From NCBI RefSeq assembly GCF_023898315.1, contig NC_064618.1, positions 185,681,548 through 185,745,547 on the forward strand: a DNA stretch of 64,000 nucleotides. The letters run 5' to 3'. This DNA is from Schistocerca nitens (taxonomy: Eukaryota > Arthropoda > Insecta > Orthoptera > Acrididae). Under the pieces are notes generated by a model. The model was given only the letters and a program-made list of their open reading frames with translations, was not told the DNA's origin and ran no database searches. A program made the position numbers and the translations under genes. Position 1 is the first letter of the stretch; each line of letters begins with the position of its first letter. Positions 11,740 through 22,990 of the stretch are shown piece by piece.

Positions 11740-13058
11740 CGAGGCGCGTTTTTTATGTAAGGTCATTCTGAACATGAGTACACAACGAAAGGTTATTTCA
11801 AAAAAGTAAATTTATTTTCAGAATGTACATACTTCACTCTATTTTTCGACATAGTTGCGAAGTTTGTTGAATCAGATATCATACCTCCAACCAATTTAAA
11901 ATGCCCTCTTCATTAATACTTGCCACCTGCTCCGAGAGTTCGCTGCAGTTTTCGTCTCCATCATAGTAACGTTTGCCACGGAGGTGTTGTTTGAGGTTGA
12001 GGAACAGATGGTAATCGCTTAGCGCAAGATCAGGACCGTAGAGTGGGAGGTCTAAAATTTTCCAGCCAAAACTGTCCAATAAATCACCGGTCTAACATGC
12101 AGTTTAAGGTCTTGCATTGTCATTGAGTAGAACAATTCTCTTTGTCAGCATGCCGCATCTTTTGTTTTGAATCGATCTGCATAGCTGTCTCAGTGTTCGG
12201 CAATATGCTTCTCCATTGATAGTTGTCCCTTGTTGCATGAAGTTGACCAACAAAACACCGTGCGTTTCCAATAACATCGACGCCATGATTTTGCGCTGGT
12301 ACAGAATCTGTTTGGCCTTCACCTTTACAAGCGAGTATGTGTGTCTCCATTCCATGCTCTGTTGCTTCGATTCTGGCGTGATATGCGAAACCCATGTTTC
12401 GTCCCCAGGTACTATCTGACTCAAGAAGCTGTCACCTCCTTCATGATAACGAGTCAAGAACTTGATCGCACACTCAAATCTTTGGTTTTTTTGGTCCTCT
12501 GTTAGGAGTTTTTTGACCCAATGGGAGCACAGTTCCCTAAAATTTAGGTGTTCACAAACAATGTTGTAAAGCACTGACCTCGACGCGTCAGGAAATTCGT
12601 TTGAGAGACCTGTTATTGTGAAGCGCCTATTCTCACGAATCCTCGCTTCAACTGAAGCCACCAAATCGTCTGTAATCAACGGAGGGCGACCGGAGCGGTC
12701 CTCATCATGGACGTTGTCACGGCCATCTTTGAATTCTCGTACCCATCTACACACTTTGCTTCCACTCATAACAGTATCACCCTACGCTTCGCAAATCTGT
12801 CGATGAATTTCTGCAGCAGACAGGTTCCTTGCTGACAAAAACCATATCACTGAGTGAACCTCACTCGCGGCGGACGAGTTGACAGTCTTAAACATTTTGA
12901 AAGCACATTATAGAACCGTACAGGTTAGCTACAGAGCTGAACCTGAGTACAGTTGTTCCCGAGGCATCCCAGTACACGACGCACGCGCTCGTTGCGGTAT
13001 GCGTGCGAACTACTAGTGTCTACAACAAAACGGACCTTACTTTAAAAACCTCGCCTCA
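11740..13058 (-). mobile_element. Mariner transposon with both ends and TA target site
   Basis: The left end reads TA then CGAGGCGCGTTTTTTATG, and the right end, read inward on the minus strand, is TA then TGAGGCGAGGTTTTTAAAG. They form imperfect terminal inverted repeats of about 30 bp, flanked by the TA duplication normal for the superfamily. The length of 1319 bp is the usual mariner size. The transposase remnant lies inside on the minus strand. Confidence 0.85.
11870..12900 (-). pseudogene. Mariner transposase (DD34D), frameshifted
   Basis: Minus-strand reading starts at MFKTVNSSAASEVHS near 12896. It runs through a helix-turn-helix region (SARNLSAAEIHRQICEA), hits one stop, then continues from MSGSKVCRWVREFKDG. 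The long frame 12769-12104 contains SGRPPLITDD, WVKKLLTEDQKNQRFE (the mariner WVPHEL-like block), then PGDETWVSHITPESKQQSM with the first catalytic Asp, and LLNDNARP with the second. After a frameshift near 12090 the reading resumes with FGWKILDLP and GPDLALSDYHLF, giving the third Asp and the mariner signature. All three catalytic residues survive, but a stop and one frameshift inactivate the gene. The protein would bind the inverted repeats and cut and paste at TA. It resembles the irritans-type mariners in layout; subfamily not tested. Confidence 0.9.
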
Positions 13059-13186
13059 TATATATACTCTAAGCGAAAAAAATACGTACCACGAAGGAAT
13101 TATGCGGCAAACAATGATTATAGTTTCAGAAAAGTTGGATGATTCGTTAAAGAGAGATAGTTTCAGAAGCTGTGCAAGTCAGTAAC

Positions 13187-13850
13187 GTGTTGTTCCACCT
13201 CAGTCCCTTATGGTGGCAGCTGTTCGGCTTGGCATTGACAGACAGAGTTGTTGGTTGTCCTCTTAAGGAATATCGTGTCAAATTCTGTCCAACTGGCGCG
13301 TTAGATCGCAAAATCCTGAGCTGGTTGGAGGGCCCCGCCTATATTACTCCAAAGTTTCTCAATTGGCGACATATCTGGCAACCTTCTTGGCCAAGGTGTA
13401 GCTTGGCGAGCATGAAGAAACGCTATAGAAACACTCGCTATGTGAAGGTTGGCTTTAACACGCTAAAGCCCAAAATGGCTTTCCACGAAGGGCAACAAGA
13501 CGGGACGTAGAATGTCGTGGGCGTACAGCTGTGCTGTAAGAACGCCGCAGATGACAACCAGAAGGCTCTTGCTACGAAATGGAGTGGCACCCCAGACCAT
13601 CCCTCCGGGTTATCGGGCCGTAGGCAGGCGACTGTCAGGCTGGTATCCCACCTCTGTCCGAGGCGTCTTCGGATATTTCCGCCGCTAATCGGTGCTCACT
13701 TGGAGACGGGACTGATCACTGAAGACACATCTACGTCGTTTAATGAGTTTTCAGGCCAAGGACGTGTATGGAGACGCTCCGGGGTGGGATTTCAAACTGA
13801 ATGTCGCCCGCCATATGGTCAGTTCATTTTATAGCAGGGCCCCTTTCGTT
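13187..13850 (-). pseudogene. Tc1-like transposase remnant, left arm of a head-to-head pair
   Basis: On the minus strand, in changing frames, the text reads FSDQSRL (first catalytic block), then PGGMVWGATPFRSKSLLVV, CGVLTAQLYAHDILRPVLL, a QDN-type region that is badly eroded, RLPDMSPIEKLWSNIGGAL (the block with catalytic Glu), and a C-terminus ending close to 13190. The order matches the second half of Tc1-like transposases: VWGAI, then QQDNARPH, then SPDLSPIEHVW. The N-terminal DNA-binding half is missing. Frameshifts and stops make it dead. Its outer end (GTTGTTCCACCTC) is mirrored by GAGGTGGAACAAC at 14250-14262, at the far end of the plus-strand partner. Confidence 0.8.
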
Positions 13851-14262
13851 GTCTCCCACAGCACAGCGGTACGTGAACGATAATCTACGCTCCGTTTTAT
13901 TCCCCTTCATGGCAAGCTATCTTGGGCTTATATTATACAATCTAATGCCACCCTTCCCCCCTCCCCATCCCCCCCCCCCCCCACATACACACACACACAC
14001 ACACTGCGAGTGTTTCTACTGCTTGCATTCGCGCACAACAATCAGTACCTAGGCCAGTATGGTCCACAGATCTCTCCTGAATTCATAAAATTTGGAGAAA
14101 CATGGGCGGGGCCCTTCAACAATCTTGGGATTTTTGACGATATAAAGCGTAAGTTGGAGAGAATTTCGCACTAAATCACTCTGTAGGAATTCCAACAAAT
14201 GTATCAATGAATGCCAAACCAAATAACCTCTTGCCAAAAGGGTCAGAGGTGGAACAACGCCT
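13845..14262 (+). pseudogene. Tc1-like transposase remnant, right arm of a head-to-head pair
   Basis: Plus-strand reading shows TAQRYVNDNLRSVLFPFMAS, equivalent to the strand-swapped region at 13450-13520. A poly-C/(CA)n tract at about 13966-14006 follows and replaces the QDNARPH block. Then come PWPVWSTDLSPEF (damaged SPDLSPIE region), NLGIFDDIKRKLERIS and MPNQITSCQKGQRWNN, the usual Tc1-like C-terminus. It is the same family as the left arm but in the opposite direction. It keeps only the C-terminal third and has an internal deletion at the low-complexity tract. Confidence 0.75.
13966..14006. repeat. Poly-C followed by (CA)n
   Basis: Low-complexity run of cytosines passing into AC dinucleotides inside the right-hand Tc1 remnant. 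Confidence 0.95.
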
Positions 14263-16014
14263 TATTAACTTGCTCAATTTGTAAAGCTCATTCTCCTTAA
14301 TAAATCATTTATTTCCTTTAAAACTGTAATCATTTGTTTGTCTGTACACGTAATCACGTTTACCGATTTCCTTCCCATTCGGATCATTCCTACGTGTTGC
14401 ATAGTTTTTCTTTCTTTTTTTACCAAAACGTAGTGAGCTATAGCAAAAGAAAGCGAAAGTATAACTGTAGTGTAATGATCTATGAAGCACTGTAGGTAAG
14501 AGATTTGTGCATAAACTATTACAATATTTAACTACACGAGACTGAATTGAATGTCATATACCAATTATTTAAAATTGCATCCACATACTATGAACTACTA
14601 AACGACACTTGATAATACTGATGTAAGCAAGCACTTCGATTGCGGTATTGTGCACAGTTGCTAGTACATAATAATGTAAGTATAGCAACCTTGTAATGGA
14701 ACTGGCCAACATAAAGTCTATGAGCAGGGCGCATATTTCTCATTGATTTACCACGTCTTAAGCGTTTTGTTCCATTTCGTTTATAAAGCGTCAGCGGCAA
14801 CCAGGATTAGCATCTTAACAGTGCATAGTGTAACTAATGACCGCTTTCAGGATATTGCCACATACACTCGATGCATAAGGTAGTTACTAATTTCCAGGAT
14901 CTGGAATGCATTATGTCAGCAACATTATAGTTTACCAAATTACTCAATTAATTGCACAGAATTGTCGAAGTTGCAATATTAATTTTATTTATTGCTTGAT
15001 GATTAGTTTCGCGCTTAAGTTCATTATTAAATCATTCATTAAGCTATGGAATAGCAGGTAGGAATATGTCTTTGACATGCTTGTGTAGATATTATTCCGA
15101 CACAATGTAAACATCAAAACAGTTAGTTAAGTAAGAAATATATTTTAGTAAAATGGATATACCTTTCAATGGAAAAATTTGGAATAATGATAAACTTTCG
15201 TCTCATGGACAGTTCAATGAATACACAGAACTGAATCGGCATATTAAAAATCCCACATATGTCTGCCCTTCTGCATCAAATGCAAGTAAAAATGTTACTC
15301 AGATACGGTTCGTTTCAGTTACCGTACTCCTGAAACCTAACAAACTGTTCGCTGCTGTTGTAGCGATTAGACAACTGCCTTATGGAACTGTTCAAACCTT
15401 CACATCACATACGAAAATCTAAAAGTGAATATCATAAGTGTATTGTATTGCGAAATTTCAAGTTATAGTGGAGCCGATGTGATGAGGAGGTCATGCAGTA
15501 TTCAGCAACTGTTCAGTTGACCTGATTCCGGCAACTGCAGCGAAGTTAATACGCAAATATCACACGGTTTATGCTCTGTCGAAATGAGGAAGCGGTCCGT
15601 GTGGAAACACTCTGCGACAGAGTTTTCCAGTTCTGGTGCTGTTCTTTGTTCTGGAAGCACGGTTAGCTTAGTGTATTGTTCACGCCGGAGAGCGCGCTTG
15701 CCTGGAAATGTATCCGTACGAACAAGCTCAATGGATACGAGCGGTATTTGTTCACTTTCATTAGTAGCAAACCCTGCGAGGCTCTCTCATTTTGTACATG
15801 TACAAATGTACACACAAGCCCCGAAGTGGCGCTGAATGAGTGTTAGAGTGCCAACTGTATTTTATTGTGCCACGTTTTGTATTTACTCTGCATAACAGTG
15901 AACACAGTTCTCTGTCCTCTTTCCGTTCACGAAATGTGCCCCTATGCTCTTTCAGCTAGGACTGACGTACTCGGCAGAAGTGATTTAGCTGCTCCCCCTC
16001 CCCGCACCCATATC
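14263..16014. other. No recognised feature; one 89-codon open frame
   Basis: Contains an ATG-started open frame at 15153-15422 (+) of 89 codons with no recognisable family motif, signal peptide or repeat. I would not call it a gene. The rest is AT-rich spacer. Confidence 0.4.
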
Positions 16015-16039
16015 TGTCTCTCTCTCTCTGTCTGTCTCG

Positions 16040-16076
<37 letters not shown>
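16015..16076. repeat. (TC)n microsatellite
   Basis: Alternating TC with two short interruptions (TCTGTCTGTCTCGCT). Confidence 0.97.
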
Positions 16077-16079
<3 letters not shown>

Positions 16080-18037
16080 GGCTTGGTAACAATTAGTAAC
16101 CTTTAGTCTGATTTTTCAAATGAAACTCCGTATAAATGATAAATGAAGTTTGTACAGACGATTTGAATGGGCTATTTGGAACATTGCGTGTCAAAGCAAT
16201 CTGTGAAATAGTGCGAAATGTTTGATTTTCCTTGCATATGAAGAGATTATTCCAGTATGTAGCTCTTTTCCATATAGTGCACGGCACATGGAATGTTTAC
16301 ACTCAAATAACTATATTTATTTGTCTCGCTCCACAATAATGTAGTCACTTTTTGCGATGATGAAATATTATTTCTTTTATTTCATTTTATTTTATTTTCC
16401 GACACAATAACAATTATCTTTACAGATGTCCGGTTTCGACCATCTCAAACGGCCATCTTCAAATCCAGTCACTCATTGACAACGTATGCTCCTTCTGCAC
16501 AGCACCTAGATCAGTCTACACCCGTCATCAATATTTTAGCAATCGTGGTCGTCTCTGGACAGAATTAAAATAATTTCTTACTTAGTGATCAAAATAAAAC
16601 AGGCTCGGAAGATATTTCACACACTTTAAGATAGGCAACCCAACTTACATTACCCGTCCCAGAGGCAGATTTTGTCTTCCTTGTAGTAGCTCAGCCATTG
16701 ATACCTTCTATACTACGTATGATATTACGCTAACATTTGATTTTACTACAGCTGTTGCGCTTTTTTGTTTCATTGATGAACTAAGAACGTACAAATCTTA
16801 TGTACATCACGACCATTGTTTCCCACTCTTTATATACGAGTGGCAGGAGTTTCAGTTTAAAATTGTTTTAGCTTGTAGTGCTAATTATATTGTCCTATAT
16901 ATATATATATATATATATAAAAGTGAATGTTATTGAATTTAGAATCATATCCCAACATTTTCTCTGTCACAGGACCGAAAAGAAAGTATAATTATATTGA
17001 TTTTTAAATTCTGATATTTATTTTGTACGTTTCATTTTGCACATCTTACAAAAAAAGATGTAAAAATATAAAAATAGATATAAAATATCATAAAACAGAT
17101 TGTTTGCTGTGGCTCTGTTAATATGCTGCAGAAAGTTGTCCACTTTCCGCGATAATAATTTAGAATGACTACGTAAATAGTGATCATATTTGCAGAGCAA
17201 CAATAGCGTTTAAGTGTTGTATGCAATAGCCGCAAGTGGCAGTAGGTGTTTTGTAGCTGTAGCTCTAACCCAAGATCACTATGAAAATGAAACGGACGTG
17301 AGACTGTAATGAAAGACGTTGTAACAGGGCATTTGTAGCGGGTTTCTGCATATAATGTCAGTCTTTCATCAAAATGTAGCAAGTTCATTTATGTATTTGA
17401 TAGTAACACAGATTTCTTTATCTAGCTACGATATCTAAATACCGTCATGGGTGATGCGTAAATACAGTACACAGAGTACAATCTCGTATTTATCAGCGGG
17501 CACTTCTTCTACAACTGCTTAAAAGCCCTACTGATATCATAACTTTATGAAACCATTTCAAGCATTAGAGTGGCCCTAACCGTAAAATAAGAATAATAAT
17601 TTGAAATGTCAGTACTGCTTGTAAAACCTGAATAAATGAGTGCTACAAGCATTTTGCTACCATACTGAATTTTTAACGAAACTTTTCTATCGTCAGGCAA
17701 TCAATAAAGTGAGATTACTCCATAATTGTACATTGAATTAAAAGTTAATTGTGAGATGGCTGTGTAACTGTCCCTCTTAATCCCTAGTACAACTTTTTTG
17801 AATACTTTAACAAGTTTCCGTCACAGCCAGAATCAGAAACTGTCAGATAAGCAGAACAAAAATTAGAAGAAATATTGCCACAATAATTTCAGCTTCACAG
17901 ACCTAGACATTTCAAAATTTCTGGTTCTATTAGATTGGTGCATAGGCTCGTAACGTTTTTGTTTTGTATATTTGTATTTCGCTTGCTATGGGTTTATGTA
18001 TCGATTGTTATTTCTTACGTCTAGATCATCGTTGCTA
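16077..18037. other. Mostly unrecognised spacer; possible retroelement 3' end near 16360-16470
   Basis: On the minus strand, 16470-16370 reads GAAGATGGCCGTTTGAGATG then GTCGAAACCGG and an AT-rich stretch ending in AATAAAATAAAAT. This stem-like GATGGCC...GTCGAAACC pattern followed by AATAAA resembles the 3' ends of Penelope-like and some other retroelements, and the layout near 1200-1250 is similar. No coding part is attached. A (TA)n tract lies at 16897-16919. Nothing else recognised. Confidence 0.35.
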
Positions 18038-19459
18038 CACTCCTGGAAATGGAAAAAAGAACACATTGACACCGGTGTGTCAGACCCACCATACTTGCTC
18101 CGGACACTGCAAGAGGGCTGTACAAGCAATGATCACACGCACGGCACAGCGGACACACCAGGAACCGCGGTGTTGGCCGTCGAATGGCGCTAGCTGCGCA
18201 GCATTTGTGCACCGCCGCCGTCAGTGTCAGCCAGTTTGCCGTGGCATACGGAGCTCCATCGCAGTCTTTAACACTGGTAGCATGCCGCGACAGCGTGGAC
18301 GTGAACCGTATGTGCAGTTGACGGACTTTGAGCGAGGGCGTATAGTGGGCATGCGGGAGGCCGGGTGGACTTACCGCCGAATTGCTCAACACGTGGGGCG
18401 TGAGGTCTCCACAGTACATCGATGTTGTCGCCAGTGGTCGGCGGAAGGTGCACGTGGCCGTCGACCTGGGACCGGACCGCAGCGACGCACGGATGCACGC
18501 CAAGACCGTAGGATCCTACGCAGTGCCGTAGGGGACCGCACCGCCACTTCCCAGCAAATCAGGGACACTGTTGCTCCTGGGGTATCGGCGAGGACCATTC
18601 GCAACCGTCTCCATGAAGCTGGGCTACGGTCCCGCACACCGTTAGGCCGTCTTCCGCTCACGCCCCGACATCGTGCAGCCCGCCTCCAGTGGTGTCGCGA
18701 CAGGCGTGAATGGAGGGACGAATGGAGACGTGTCGTCTTCAGCGATGAGAGTCGCTTCTGCCTTGGTGCCAATGATGGTCGTATGCGTGTTTGGCGCCGT
18801 GCAGGTGAGCGCCACAATCAGGACTGCATACGACCGAGGCACACAGGGCCAACACCCGGCATCATGGTGTGGGGAGCGATCTCCTACACTGGCCGTACAC
18901 CACTGGTGATCGTCGAGGGGACACTGAATAGTGCACGGTACATCCAAACCGTCATCGAACCCATCGTTCTACCATTCCTAGACCGGCAACGGAACTTGCG
19001 GTTCCAACAGGACAATGCACGTCCGCATGTATCCCGTGCCACCCAACGTGCTCTAGAAGGTGTAAGTCAACTATCCTGGCCAGCAAGATCTCCGGATCTG
19101 TCCCCCATTGAGCATGTTTGGGACTGGATGAAGCGTCGTCTCACGCGGTCTGCACGTCCAGCACGAACGCTGGTCCAACTGAGGCGCCAGGTGGAAATGG
19201 CATGGCAAGGCGTTCCACAGGACTACATCCAGCATCTCTACGATCGTCTCCATGGGAGAATAGCAGCCTGCATTGCTGCGAAAGGTGGATATACACTGTA
19301 CTAGTGCCGACATTGTGCATGCTCTGTTGCCTGTGTCTATGTGCCTGTGGTTCTGTCAGTGTGATCATGTGATGTATCTGACCCCAGGAATGTGTCAATA
19401 AAGTTTCCCCTTCCTGGGACAATGAATTCACGGTGTTCTTATTTCAATTTCCAAGAGTG
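18038..19459 (+). mobile_element. Full-length Tc1-like transposon, copy 1 (1422 bp)
   Basis: Flanked by TA on both sides (18036-18037 and 19460-19461). Terminal inverted repeats are about 27 bp: the left begins CACTCCTGGAAATGG and the right, inverted, begins CACTCTTGGAAATTG, both reaching AAGAACAC. A polyadenylation-like AATAAAG lies at about 19399. A second copy of exactly the same length lies at 44685-46106. Confidence 0.95.
18282..19304 (+). CDS. Tc1-like transposase, intact, 340 aa
   Basis: Cut-and-paste DDE transposase acting in the nucleus on the element's own inverted repeats. The N-terminus (MPRQRGREPYVQ) leads into a paired-like DNA-binding region with two helix-turn-helix units: ERGRIVGMREAGWTYRRIAQ at about residues 18-37, and TSQQIRDTV..SARTIRNRLHEAG at about 90-120, with the GRPR-like basic stretch ARGRRPGTGPQRR between them. 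The catalytic domain has FSDESRF (first Asp), FQQDNARPH (second Asp) and SPDLSPIEHVWD (Glu). Only 32 residues separate the second Asp from the Glu, against 34 in Tc1. I chose this ATG because it opens the conserved domain; the frame stays open upstream through the left end, so an earlier start is possible. Relative to copy 2 it differs at eight residues, including RN-LR for GN-LL just before QQDN and S for P in the WPARSP block. Confidence 0.92.
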   Translation: MPRQRGREPYVQLTDFERGRIVGMREAGWTYRRIAQHVGREVSTVHRCCRQWSAEGARGRRPGTGPQRRTDARQDRRILRSAVGDRTATSQQIRDTVAPGVSARTIRNRLHEAGLRSRTPLGRLPLTPRHRAARLQWCRDRREWRDEWRRVVFSDESRFCLGANDGRMRVWRRAGERHNQDCIRPRHTGPTPGIMVWGAISYTGRTPLVIVEGTLNSARYIQTVIEPIVLPFLDRQRNLRFQQDNARPHVSRATQRALEGVSQLSWPARSPDLSPIEHVWDWMKRRLTRSARPARTLVQLRRQVEMAWQGVPQDYIQHLYDRLHGRIAACIAAKGGYTLY

Positions 19460-19539
19460 TATTTAAGTTAACGTATTGTCATTTTTATGTTTGGAGGTAG
19501 GGACCGGAGCTGAGGAAGCTAGAAAATTGAGTGGCTGGT

Positions 19540-20570
19540 AGAGAAATCGATACATCTCCCACATATTCTTTTGTTGGAATTCAGTTGTAGGCTGACAGCA
19601 GCCGAGGCAGAAACATTTGCGCTGCGTATGGGTATGATGCCATTGGACACAGCACGGCAGGAGAATTCTGTTCTCGTTTTAAGGAGAGTGGTTCTGACAT
19701 CAGTGACTCTCCACGTGTAGGAGAAAATTCGGGGCTTGATGAAGATCGTCCAAACGCATTTATACTCAATGATACACGTCAGTGTACTCGAGAACTGACT
19801 AATGTGATGAACCATCATCATTCCACCATTGTGCCACATTTGCGTACAGTGGGGTAGGTTCTAAAATAGGATGTATGGTTACCGGATGCCCTAAGCCAAA
19901 ATCACAGAAATAAAGCGGGTGGCCATATGTGCATCTATGCTTACTCTTCATGAATTGGCTCGTGTACAGTACTAACCTTTCCTATTCTGTATCGCCGATG
20001 GTGGCGAGAAATGATGCCTTTATGTTAAAATAAGGAAAAGAAAGGAAGATTTGAGCCCGAACAAAGCAGCACTTCCTCGTACAGAGACCTGTGCGCATCC
20101 GGAAAAGGTAATGTTATGCATCTGATGGAACAGCAACGGTGTAAAACGGTGTAGTGTACTACGAATTCATTCCCAGTGGTGTAACCATCACTGGTGACAG
20201 TTATTGTTACTAGATGAAGCGTCTTACAGTCCAAGAAAAACGACAAGGAAGACTGCGTGAAGTAATGCTATTCCAAGATAATGACCGCCCGCGTTCTCAT
20301 AGAGTGACAAAAAAAAAACTTTGCAAGAGCTGGGTTCATCTTATCTTGTAACCTCAAAGGTTCATTTTTTCGACTCTCTGTTGAGAAACCTTCAGGGAAC
20401 TTCCTTTCCAGATAAAATGCTCTCAGAACATAGCTCGATGAGTTCTTCAGCCTGAAAATCACGTTATTTATCTGGTCGAGGAATAGAAAAGTTAACCCAA
20501 TGTTAACAGAACGTTGTAAATAATGAAGGAAAATACGTTACTGATGACTGCCTGACCTAGTTCGTTTACT
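19540..20570 (+). pseudogene. Mariner transposase remnant (mauritiana-like)
   Basis: Across several frames the plus strand reads RNICAAYGYDAIGHSTA, SRFKESGSDISDSPRVGEN, SGLDEDRPNAFILNDTRQC and TRELTNVMNHHHSTIVPHL, the N-terminal DNA-binding half of a mariner transposase. Later comes NGVVYYEFIPSGVTIT, then RLTVQEKRQGRLREVMLFQD followed by NDRPRSH (second catalytic block), and a C-terminal part with KITLFI...GIEKL-like traces before 20560. The first catalytic block (TGDE) is destroyed and the third is not visible. Many frameshifts and stops show it is old. It belongs to a different mariner lineage from the elements at 1 and 11.7 kb, judging by the YYEFIPSG block. Terminal repeats were not identified. 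Confidence 0.8.
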
Positions 20571-20899
20571 AAAACTAACGTAAAACCGCCATTAATATGT
20601 ATACTCTAACAGGACCTTAGGTAATCCTCAGATATACAATAATTTATATTGTTCTCAATTTTTATTTCAAAATCCAAAATAATTTGGGAGACACATTGCT
20701 TTGACACAATTATTGTGAATGGGTCGTTTAGACACAGTCAGATATTGTCATCTGAATTCTACAAAGAATTTAGTTGAAAGAAATGCTATTGTTGTCGTAT
20801 GGTCTACAATGGTTCAGAGGCATTTCACATTGTTGTATGGAAGCTATAAATACTAGGCTGATCTTTATGTCAAAAAGGCTACACGTTTTCTTCGTGATG
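20571..20899. other. No recognised feature
   Basis: Short AT-rich spacer between two transposon remnants; may include the unrecognised 5' end of the piggyBac element. Confidence 0.4.
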
Positions 20900-22990
20900 A
20901 TCAGTTATAAGGCTCTTGAATGAGTCAGACGATGAAATGGTATATGATCCTGTTAATGATCCCAATTTCCAAAATTTTCTTGATGTTACATGTGATGATG
21001 ATAATATGTCGCCAGGAAGTGAGGAGAGTGACGTGGCCGTAGGAGATGAAGGCGCCGTATCCTTGTCTAAAGAAAGTAATGTAGTTGGAGATGTGTATAA
21101 GTGAAGTAATGGTACAGAGTAGTCAACAAATACTCCAGGAGCCAAGAGCAAGGTGAACATAATAAGTAGGTTATACTTAACTGTAGTTAATGGGCATAAT
21201 ATTGTTATTATTGTTGCAACTGCTCATGGTCTGGTGTCTAGTGCGCTGGACTGTCACCGTCGTGGTCTCGGGTTGGAAATTCGGTCCAGCCATAGGTGGC
21301 GAACGCGGCCCTGCGACAGATTTTCTCGGCGTTATCTCGTTACCAACTCATTGTGCTAGTTGTCTAGAAAGATGAAAACCTCTATCATCCATCACTCCTT
21401 GTGACTTGTTCTCAGCATATCTTTACTTTTTACTTATTGTCAGGTTTTGGTTTTATTGTAGTGCTTTGTAATTTATTTTATTGCACTGTTTGATTCTATT
21501 TTAGTTTATTTTTCTTTACTTTTCATTTTTATTTTGTGGCTACAAACATTCTCCGTCCTGTTCCAGGTCCTACGCGGTTTGCTCTTCAACGGATTGACGA
21601 AAGTATCGTCATTTTCACTGTTCATAACTGAAGAAATGTTGATAGCGATTTTGAATGAAACCAACAGAGAAATGACATGGATATCACAAGTCAAAGATAC
21701 GACTTTCACTCTTATTACAAGTGATGAACTAAAGGCTTTTTTGGGACTTCTTATATTAGCTGGTCGCACAGATCTGTCGAAGAATATCTTGAAGAGATAT
21801 GGGACAGCACGAATGGGCGGCCAGCTTTTCGTGCGACAATGTCATTTCAGCATTTGCAGAAATTCAGCAGATTTCTCAGATTTGACAACACGGAATATCG
21901 ACCAGCTAGGTGACGTCACGATAAATTGGCTGCTATCAGGACTCTCTCTGAAATACCTCTGGAACAGCTGCCTGAAATATTCGTTTCTTACGAAGATGTC
22001 ACAGTGAATGAGGAGTCGGTTCCTTTCAGAGGAAGGTGTCCCTTACTGCTGTATACACTTTCAAAACTCACAGGGAAATATGTTTCAAAACTCAGAGGGA
22101 AATATGGAATAAAATTATGGTTCTTGTCTGACGTAAAAATAGTACATGTCTGTACGGCCGAACTGCAGACAGGAAAGCCGGAAATGAACTATGAGAAACA
22201 AATCAAGGCAGAAGTACTGTTTTGAGATTTATTGAAAGTATTTAGAAAACTGGGCGAAACATTGCTGTCGATAATTTCTTTACGGCGTGCACCCCTAGCC
22301 AAAGAACTTCTCAAGAAAAATCTAACGTTAATAGGAACACTCATAAAGAATAAAGCTTAGATTTCGAAGCAAATGCAGCCAAACAATAGCAGGCCATTAT
22401 TTTCAACCATCTTTGGGTTCCAGAGGGACGTAAAATTGCTTTCGTACGTGCCAAAAAGGAAAAGAAAAATGGAAGCATTTCTATTATTGTCTGCAATGCA
22501 CAATGACTGTGGCCTGTCCTCAGAAGAGTATAAGAAGCTTCAAGTAATACTACAACATAACGAATGGAGGAGATGACCCAAAAGACAAAATAGCCAGCAC
22601 TTATTCCGGCAAAAGTTGTATCATTGGTGGCCTGTTTGTTCTATAACGTGCAAGACATTGCTGCAATAAATGACTATGTGTTGTACGTACACATCAATCC
22701 AGCGTAAAATCAAAATGAATTGTACAGAATGCTGCTATTTCTAAGACAGCTAGGATATGAGCTAACAAAATTTGTGAGAGAGAGGATAATGTACAAACAT
22801 CTGTCAAACAAGATCGAAGTCAGTTTGGAGAATATTACCGGAACGAGTTCAGGAACAAAAGAACAGAAGAGGGGCCGGTGTAAAGAGTGTGGACCGAAGA
22901 AAGAACGAAAGACAAACAGAATGTCTAATAGTTATCATTCGTCTGCCATGAAAATGCAAATATTTACTGCAACACTCGTATAAATCAATG
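20900..22990 (+). pseudogene. piggyBac-type transposase remnant
   Basis: An acidic N-terminal segment (20916-21104, ESDDEMVYDPVNDPNF) is followed by an insertion at about 21160-21520. The core then reads LRPVPGPTRFALQRIDES, ITEEMLIAILNETNRE, and ITSDELKAFLGLLILAGRTD, the typical DDE_Tnp_1_7 opening. Next comes the region of the first catalytic residue, VNEESVPFRGRC, where the usual Asp is replaced by Asn, then KYGIKLWFLSDVK. The second catalytic block survives in another frame as NIAVDNFFTAC. Later blocks are LLKKNLTLIGTLIKNK and FGFQRDVKLLSYVPK. The C-terminus keeps a Cys-containing segment RGRCKECGPKKERKTNRM, a relic of the cysteine-rich finger that binds the ends. Stops and frameshifts throughout; TTAA-flanked ends not found. 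Confidence 0.88.
21210..21400 (+). mobile_element. Probable tRNA-derived SINE inserted in the piggyBac remnant
   Basis: The stretch TGGTGTCTAGTGCGCTGGAC resembles a tRNA head with an A box, and GGGTTGGAAATTCGG about 40 bp on is a weak B box. It lies exactly where the piggyBac reading is interrupted. The boundaries are uncertain, and only one copy is seen in this window. Confidence 0.4.

Noticed and set aside
15153..15422. 89-codon open frame
   Set aside because: No family motif, signal peptide or conservation evidence available.
18021..18947. Long minus-strand frames (143 and 160 codons) opposite the Tc1 transposase, repeated at 44638-45489
   Set aside because: Shadow frames of a GC-rich coding sequence; they recur only because the transposon recurs.
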